A stretch of 64,000 nt of DNA. It comes from Ciborinia camelliae. Taxonomy: Eukaryota > Ascomycota > Leotiomycetes > Helotiales > Sclerotiniaceae. Numbering within the stretch: the stretch's first letter is position 1; every line of letters starts with the position of its first letter. Positions 58,148-64,000 of this stretch are shown piece after piece. The stretch lies in the NCBI GenBank assembly GCA_025890175.1, contig JANPYM010000002.1:459440-523439 (forward strand). The letters are read 5' to 3'. The position numbers were made by a program, and so were the translations under genes. Below the pieces are notes generated by a model. It did no database searches, was not told the origin of the DNA, and saw only the letters and a list, made by a program, of their open reading frames with translations.

Positions 58148-58783
58148 CTTTGCCTATGCTTCCGTGATCTAATCTCTTATCCTCACGAACCGCTAACTTT
58201 CTCCCTTCCTTTCCTCTGTCTCTTTCTCAAACAAAAAGGAGCGTGAATACGTAGATCGGATGGGCGATTTAGTCGTGAAGAAAAGATCTTTTCTCCTTTT
58301 CTCCTTTTTCGAAGAGTTGAACTATGTATATGTATTGATGTAGTTCTTGATATTGTTTGGTTACCGGTAGTTGAAGAGGAGGAACATCATTACATCGGCA
58401 ACTTTAAGCTTTGACACTTGCCTCGTGCTTCCTCACCAAAATGACCTATTATCGGAAACCCGCTAGCGCCGGCCGCTTCATCCTATCAGCTTTTGCTGCT
58501 TATCGAGATCCCACCCACCAACGCACATGCATATTGTACTGTACGGTAGAGACTTCTCTTTATCCATTCACTTGCAGATTGTCGTACATAATAATATCAG
58601 GCGGCTACACTTTCTTCAATAAACTTAACCCATTCTTTAGCCTCTTTAGCTTCAGCATTTCGTGGAACTCTACTACAGGCAGGTAAAGATTGGATTCTAT
58701 GATTATCTACTGATGAATAACTATCGTAACTTTCGGAGCAATGCAGTCTCACTTTATACATCGGCAACCAAGAGAAAGACACA
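58148..58783. promoter_or_regulatory. Divergent promoter region, YPT7 / ATG16
   Basis: 636 bp spacer between two genes of vacuolar delivery and autophagy. CT-rich leader of YPT7 at 58190-58300. No known binding site recognised. Confidence 0.5.
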
Positions 58784-59466
58784 ATGACTTCCTGGCGCGA
58801 TGAGTATGTAAAAGCTCTACAAGAGCGCGATGAACGAGAGCAAGCCAGCTATCAGAGATTTGACCCTCAGTTTATAGAAGCTTGTATGACACCCTTTCTC
58901 AAATGATATCTCACCAAGTCTAACAACTATCAAAAGATACCCAGCTCCTCGACCGAGTCTCTGCTTTAACCGCAGCAGCGGCAGCTCACGGCACTTCATC
59001 CACCTCCGCGAACCCCTCATCTCTATCCTCGTCCTCCGCATCTCAAAAAGCCTCCAAAATTGCAAACCATACTCAACCCACCTCCTCCACCGAAATCCTC
59101 CAGCTCCGCGCTTCCTTAACAGAAGCGCTCCGTTCTTCCACGCACTTTCAATCGCGCTTAAAAACGACCGAAGCTTCTCTCCAAGCTCTTCGCACCAAAA
59201 GTACTTCGGAAGCCAAGCAAATCGAGATCTTAACTCGAGAACGTAATATCATGGAGAGAAAGATTAGGGATAGAGATGAGGAGTTGAGAGCGAAGACCAA
59301 GGGATATCATGATGTGCAGGACGAGATGATATCTCTGAATTTGCAGCTTAACATAGCAGAGCAGAATGTGAAGAGGTTAAAAGAGGAGAATAAAGAATTG
59401 ATCGATAGGTGGATGGTTCAAAAGGGGAGAGAAGCAGATGAAATGAATAGAACGTTTGGGACCTGA
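58784..59466 (+). CDS. ATG16: Autophagy protein Atg16
   Basis: Two exons, 58784-58883 and 58937-59466, sum to 630 nt (209 aa) in phase. The N-terminal helix MTSWRDEYVKALQERDEREQ followed by FIEAYTQLLDRVSAL is the Atg5-binding region of Atg16. A Ser/Ala-rich linker follows. Residues about 95-200 form a long coiled coil (LRASLTEALR... ERNIMERKIRDRDEELRAK... EEN KEL) that mediates dimerisation. The length fits fungal Atg16 (150-220 aa), which lacks the WD40 domain of animal ATG16L1. With Atg12-Atg5 it forms the E3-like complex that conjugates Atg8 to lipid on the phagophore. Confidence 0.88.
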
Positions 59467-59757
59467 TATGAGGAACCAAACATTTATGAATCATGCCTAT
59501 TGCCCTGTAATTTAGAATTGTAGAAAGGTATGGAGTATGCACGCATAATCAATGTGGTACAAATGCACTCATCTATACAGATACATTCATCTATCAATAC
59601 ATTCACCTGATCCTGTCAGGATACGCTGTTGATATCGCTGTGTACCCGAGTACCCAACGATGACCTTCCCAATGGTATAATACAAGAAAAATGATCTATC
59701 CAAAGGTCCAAATGCCCCAAGGCCTTTTGCCATACTCCTGAATGTACCAACCACAAA

Positions 59758-61464
59758 TCATATAGCCCGGTTCCGCCGTGTCTTTCTCATCTCTAAGGAC
59801 TTGTGGTAATTAGCTACGATGCTACTATCCTTTGTAGCAACATAGTAGTTTCCTCCACCACCCTGCCAACTAACGTCACCTTGTGCAAATGTCTTCTTTT
59901 CAACTTGTAATAATACGTTGATCGGATTGTCTTGATTGCGAAGATTCATGACATATCCATCTGGCACAAAAGTTTTCAAACTCACAATCTTGCATCCATC
60001 TTTTAGATCCAGGAATAATCTTACAAGACTGTCATTCAAAGAAGGGTCAAAGACTTGATTGTTTACCAAGATAACATCGGCTCTCTTCATCGCCTCATGA
60101 ATCTTTGTATTTTTTCGGAAGTCTCCTTCCTCGAGGTTGACAGATCCGGCGCTGAGACCCCAAGCCCGACAACGTGCAAAGAACTCTGTTTTCTGAACAG
60201 AGGCAAGCTTACAGCAATTAGTCATTATTTCGCAGCCCCAGCTTTCGCACCCGACTTGTAGGGCGGCGTGAACGACGACATTTCCTACTCCCGAACCAAG
60301 ATCTATGAAAACTTGATCGGATTTCATACGAGTATCTTCCTTGAGAATTCGGGATATAAATGGGAATGTGAGCTCGCCGTAGACGTTATTCGTGCCGTTT
60401 TTGTATTCTCCAGTTAATTCAACTTGAGGAGATACTGCTCGGTCGTAGACTTGCTGGAGAACCATTTTGAGCAGCTTAGATGATAGTGAATGTTTGTTAT
60501 CTAGATTCTTTGCCAGAGATCCATTTTTGGTGAGAGTACTAAGCGCTTCGTTGTAAGCTCCTACGGCATTCCTAAACTCAAGCAATAACCCCTTGAGCTT
60601 CTCTTTGTCATACGGCTTTTTATGTTTGTTGGCGAGAGTCCAAGTAATATTGTTCGTCGCTTTATTGATTTTTCGAATTATGCCCGTTTCTGGGTGTTGG
60701 AACGGCCCTGCTTGCTCTTCGGTCAGATAGTCGTCCTTTACGATTTCCACAATCTTTGGTATTTCATCGTAAGGGTTAATAAGTTCCTCTTCGCCAGGAT
60801 CGATGACATTGCCTTCGGAGATGAGTTGGTATCTTCATTGATGGCATTGATTAGCTGAGTCTTATACTTCAGATGCAAATTGCACTCGAATGGCGTACCT
60901 CTCCTTGCGGCTAACGCTGGGATATCTTAGAAAAACTGCATCGCCCTCTTCCTTTCTATCGCAAACTTTCTCGCCCCTCTTAGCCCTGCGCTTCGTCATC
61001 ATGACATCGGCCGCATGGATCATTTTACATTTCGACCCTTGATTGTCATCAGCTTCAGTCAGAAAGGCCTTTAGGTCCCTCAGACTTCTCTTCAAATCAG
61101 GTTCCATGTTTTCTGACCTGGCTCGTTTGGCTGGCATGATAATCTCTTCATCTTCCTCACTATCACTCTCCAATGGCCGTTGGCTTGGGTTTTTTTGCGT
61201 TTTAGGATTTGGGCTTTTTCTTACGCCACGACTTCCACTAATTTCTCTTTCCTTCCTCTTATTTCCTGCCCTCGTGGGAGGATTGGAGACTGCCAGTCTG
61301 CCGCGAGCTTCATCGACTCTCGTCGCAGGTACTCTAGTTTGAGAATTGTTGTTTGAAGGTCTGCTGGGTAAAGTCGGTCTTGGAACTGTGATGGTCTCGT
61401 TTTTGTATTTCCGAGGCACAGGTTTAATTGTAAGGTTTTTCTGTCCGAAATTCATAAAACTCAT
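59758..61464 (-). CDS. DOT1: Histone H3-Lys79 methyltransferase Dot1
   Basis: Two exons on the minus strand, 61464-60899 and 60832-59758, sum to 1641 nt (546 aa). The donor GTACGC inside AGG-TAC and a GCTAATC branch point give KERYQLISEGN across the join. The N-terminal 150 residues are disordered and basic (nucleosome/DNA binding). FLRYPSVSRKERY opens the conserved fungal Dot1 region. The catalytic domain follows: YGELTFPFISRIL, DLGSGVGNVVVHAALQVGC (SAM motif I), WGCEI, NNQVF and SLKTFVP. This order is unique to Dot1, a non-SET enzyme. It marks transcribed chromatin and affects telomeric silencing and the DNA-damage checkpoint. Confidence 0.95.
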
Positions 61465-62814
61465 TCCTGCTACTACAAAAAAAATAATGATATGAAATAT
61501 TTAGTCTTCCCAAAATTATGGACTAATATATGTTTGCGCTGTAGTTGATGTAAGGTCGAGTTGATGTTGATGTTTGACTTTGAAAAGTTACCTAGGTAGG
61601 TATTGCAGGTCTTCCAGGCAGGCACGGATCCAAGACTTGCACTAATGCATGGATCTACGATCTAATCACGTGATGCAGTTTTCTGGAAGGATTGTTCCGG
61701 AAACGGATAGAAGCATGGGACGTGGATGGGAGCACCCACAGAGGCTAAAACGTGTTCTACTATTCAAATATACTGCCAATAACAGTATAACAACTTAAGG
61801 GGAAAGGTATGCAAGCGCTCCCTCGCCCCTACTAAATCCCCTCTCCCCAAACTGATATACTGGTATTGATAAAGCGTGTCAAGAGGAAATGTTTAACGTT
61901 TCCTATTACATACCAGACCATCCATATAAATGGATTTATATACTTTAGCTTAAAAGGATTACATTCGGTTCGGGAGGCATTTCCTTGTAATACAGATAGA
62001 TGGATGCATTTAGATTTTAGTCTTTTAATTGAATTTTGTTGTTTTGTTTTAAAAAAAAAGTCCTCATTGACCCCCCTTCCCGATACACAAATGTAACATA
62101 TAGCAGAAGCCACAAAAAGGCCTACCCCATCTAAATCATCTTGGCTCATAGCCATCTCATGACACATTATCATTCAATTCCTTCTCATCACTCATGGGTC
62201 TATCATGTCCAGATATAAAACCATAATGTTGGGAGTCAAAAGGAAACTATGATGATAGCAAGCGTATGGCTGTATGAACATGGAAATGTGAGGATCATTC
62301 ATTGTTCCTCGGAAATAAGTAACTTTTTGATGCCCAGAATTTTTGGAAAATAGGAGAGCAGACCAGCGAACACACACAAAAAGACCCAAAAAGACCCAAG
62401 TGTATGAGGTGACAGGTAGTCTAACATGTCAATCAACAACACCATGCGCCCCGAAGAGGTAAACAACATTTGTGCAAAGGCCGCCCATATGCAATCTAGA
62501 TGTTACTAGTATAGAAGAGAGAGTAGGGAGTGAGGTAGAGAGAATTCCAGAAAGCTTTTTGTATGCTGCAAGCCTGTGGTATAATTCTGGGCCAGTGAGG
62601 GAGGCTAAACGTGGGCATAATGAAAATCTAGGCACTAAGATTTATGTGAATCCAACGCCGAGGGAAATCGTTTTGAGAATTGAGAACAGGAAAGTATTCT
62701 TTTGCCATTTTTTGGAGCATTGAAGTTATGACACTATATGCTCAGTGCGCCGAGAATGCTTGCTCGGTTTGTCAATGTTTTATTTAAAACATGACGCTTC
62801 TCAAAGTCTGATAT
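61465..62814. other. Intergenic region, nothing recognised as a gene
   Basis: 1.35 kb between DOT1 and the eIF4B 3' end. TTACCTAGGTAGGTA occurs at 61588-61602, upstream of DOT1. Short frames only. Confidence 0.5.
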
Positions 62815-64000
62815 CTAAGAAGCGATAGCACGTTGGCCTGCGTTACCACCGCGGTTGTTTTTCTTGGGTTTGGACACTGTGCTCCAGCCATCCTCCTCCA
62901 TAGCTGAAGTTTCGGTTGCCGCAGCAGGATTCTGGGCCGGTGCAGCAGCATTTTGTCCACCACCATTTGTGTTTTGCCTATAGTTTCTTCCTCCATCGTG
63001 TCTTGGACCTCTTGGTGCATGGTGGCCATCACCTCTACCCCTTGGGGCCCGTGGAACATCATCTCTGGGCGGTTTAGGGCCAGATGATGGGCGTCTCCAA
63101 GCGCCAGTATCGGATGGTTTTGGTCGGGCATCCCGTACAATCTCTTTTGGTTTGACGGCCTTGTCGTCCACTATCTCACCATTTGAGTTCTCGGTTTCGA
63201 TTGTCTCGCCTTCCTTTGGTGCTTCTTCACCCTCGCGTTGTGAGATCTCAACCTTCTTCTCATTATCCTCATGTTCCTTAGCCTTGGCAGCCTCTCTTTC
63301 CTGCTTAGCCTTCTCATCGGCATCCTTCTTCTCTTTGATGGCTTGTTGTCGCTTCTCCTCAATTTCTTTCTCCTTGGTGGCAGTATCGATTGGACGAGCA
63401 GCTCCGAATGGGCTAGCCTTTGCATCTCCTGTAGCAGATGGCGAAGACGAGTCAGCAGGGGCCTCGGCAACGGTGCGCTTTGCGAGGTTTAGCCTTGGTC
63501 TGCCGCCAGCTGGGGCAGGGGGAAGGGCTGGAGAAGCTGGTGCCTCGCTGCCTTCGCGGGATAGAACGGGTGACTTTGCAGCAGGTGCGACAGGGGGGTC
63601 GGGTCGCATCTTGCTTCGCCATTGGTTGTCTTGGTCAGCAGCAGTGGGGGCACGCTCGACAACGGGTCGCTCTTGGAATTCGCGTCTGGGTGGTCTGGAT
63701 CCTTCTTGAGAGCCGGAGCCTTGGCCTTGAGATCTGCCTTCACCCCAAGCAGCTGGTGAAGCTTTGCGGTCTCTGAAACCTTCAGCCCTTGGTCCATCGT
63801 TTGTTCGTGGTCTGCCACCTTCTCTCGGAGCACGTTCTTGTTGGGCGAGGGGCGAGAGTGGACCCTTTCGCTCCCAATTTCCAAAGTCTCGAACCTTGCC
63901 ATCACTTTCGGGTTCGCGGGGGGCTCTACGCTCGCCGCCTTCCTCGCCAAATCGGCTGGACTGGTATCCTCTATCCGAAGTGCGACGCTCTCCTCCACGA
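62815..64000 (-). CDS. TIF3: Translation initiation factor eIF4B (Tif3-like), 3' part, cut by window end
   Basis: The minus-strand frame is open without a stop from the window edge at 64000 to TAG at 62815 (about 395 residues), so the 5' end lies outside. Gly/Arg-rich repeats (GGERRTSDRGYQSSRFGEEGG type) run at the start. Then GGRPRLNLAKRTV and ASPFGAARPIDTATKEKEIEEK follow, two stretches characteristic of fungal eIF4B. A Lys/Glu-rich coiled region and a second RGG-like tail (APRGRGDGHHAPRGPRHDGGRNY) end the protein, with GWSTVSKPKKNNRGG near the C-terminus. The RNA-recognition motif expected at the N-terminus is not in the window. The protein stimulates eIF4A helicase and mRNA binding. Confidence 0.85.
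   Translation of the reverse strand, partial: RGGERRTSDRGYQSSRFGEEGGERRAPREPESDGKVRDFGNWERKGPLSPLAQQERAPREGGRPRTNDGPRAEGFRDRKASPAAWGEGRSQGQGSGSQEGSRPPRREFQERPVVERAPTAADQDNQWRSKMRPDPPVAPAAKSPVLSREGSEAPASPALPPAPAGGRPRLNLAKRTVAEAPADSSSPSATGDAKASPFGAARPIDTATKEKEIEEKRQQAIKEKKDADEKAKQEREAAKAKEHEDNEKKVEISQREGEEAPKEGETIETENSNGEIVDDKAVKPKEIVRDARPKPSDTGAWRRPSSGPKPPRDDVPRAPRGRGDGHHAPRGPRHDGGRNYRQNTNGGGQNAAAPAQNPAAATETSAMEEDGWSTVSKPKKNNRGGNAGQRAIAS

Noticed and set aside
1..64000. CRISPR arrays, bacterial operons or 5S rRNA genes
   Set aside because: No spaced identical short repeats of CRISPR type, no rRNA sequence recognised, and gene structures are eukaryotic throughout.

Overview
The window is nuclear DNA of a filamentous ascomycete. 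Nearly every gene has short spliceosomal introns with GT donors, CTAAC/CTRAY branch points and AG acceptors. Genes lie on both strands, intergenic DNA is AT-rich with microsatellites, and the families present (Dot1, Ypt7, Atg16, NAXE, AVT transporter, SDR, PHD protein, a mucin-like secreted protein) are typical of Pezizomycotina. I suspect a Leotiomycetes/Sclerotiniaceae-type fungus, but that is an impression from gene style, not a proof. I rebuilt exon structures by hand from splice sites and codon phase. Where the summed exons give an exact multiple of three, this is stated.

Layout. 0.3-8.5 kb: vacuolar amino-acid transporter, mitochondrial ribosomal protein S16, NAD(P)HX epimerase and the biotin subunit of methylcrotonyl-CoA carboxylase (mccA). 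8.5-10.5 kb: gene-free, with a hairpin-rich minus-strand segment that may be a Pol III RNA. 10.5-20 kb: a 2-oxoglutarate/Fe(II) oxygenase, an unknown zinc-knuckle protein, a Cti6-like PHD protein and a short-chain dehydrogenase. 20-24 kb: isovaleryl-CoA dehydrogenase (ivdA) and the carboxyltransferase subunit of methylcrotonyl-CoA carboxylase (mccB), divergently transcribed. 24.5-34 kb: a 1070-residue membrane protein, a gene-poor stretch and an alpha/beta-hydrolase/phosphatase fusion. 34.4-37.9 kb: an AT-rich 1.73 kb block present twice around a 10-N gap. 38.2-41.5 kb: a small secreted cysteine-rich protein and a deaminase-like protein. 42-64 kb: a Ser-rich repeat protein, a heme-oxygenase-like protein, a BTB protein, a Ppn2-like polyphosphatase, an SLC35F-like transporter, Ypt7, Atg16, Dot1 and the 3' part of eIF4B (cut by the window end).

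Themes. Three genes of mitochondrial leucine breakdown (mccA, ivdA, mccB) lie within 18 kb. The mccA promoter and the shared ivdA/mccB promoter carry an identical 13-bp GC-rich motif. Several signs point to assembly or base-call problems, or to genuine lesions: both N gaps are flanked by identical sequence, mccB has an in-frame TAA at a conserved Tyr, the heme-oxygenase gene has a 1-nt frameshift at a C run, and one NAXE intron is out of phase by one base. The most biologically interesting candidates are the shared leucine-pathway motif, the deaminase-like protein, the small secreted protein beside the AT-rich block, and the hairpin array at 9.7-9.9 kb.
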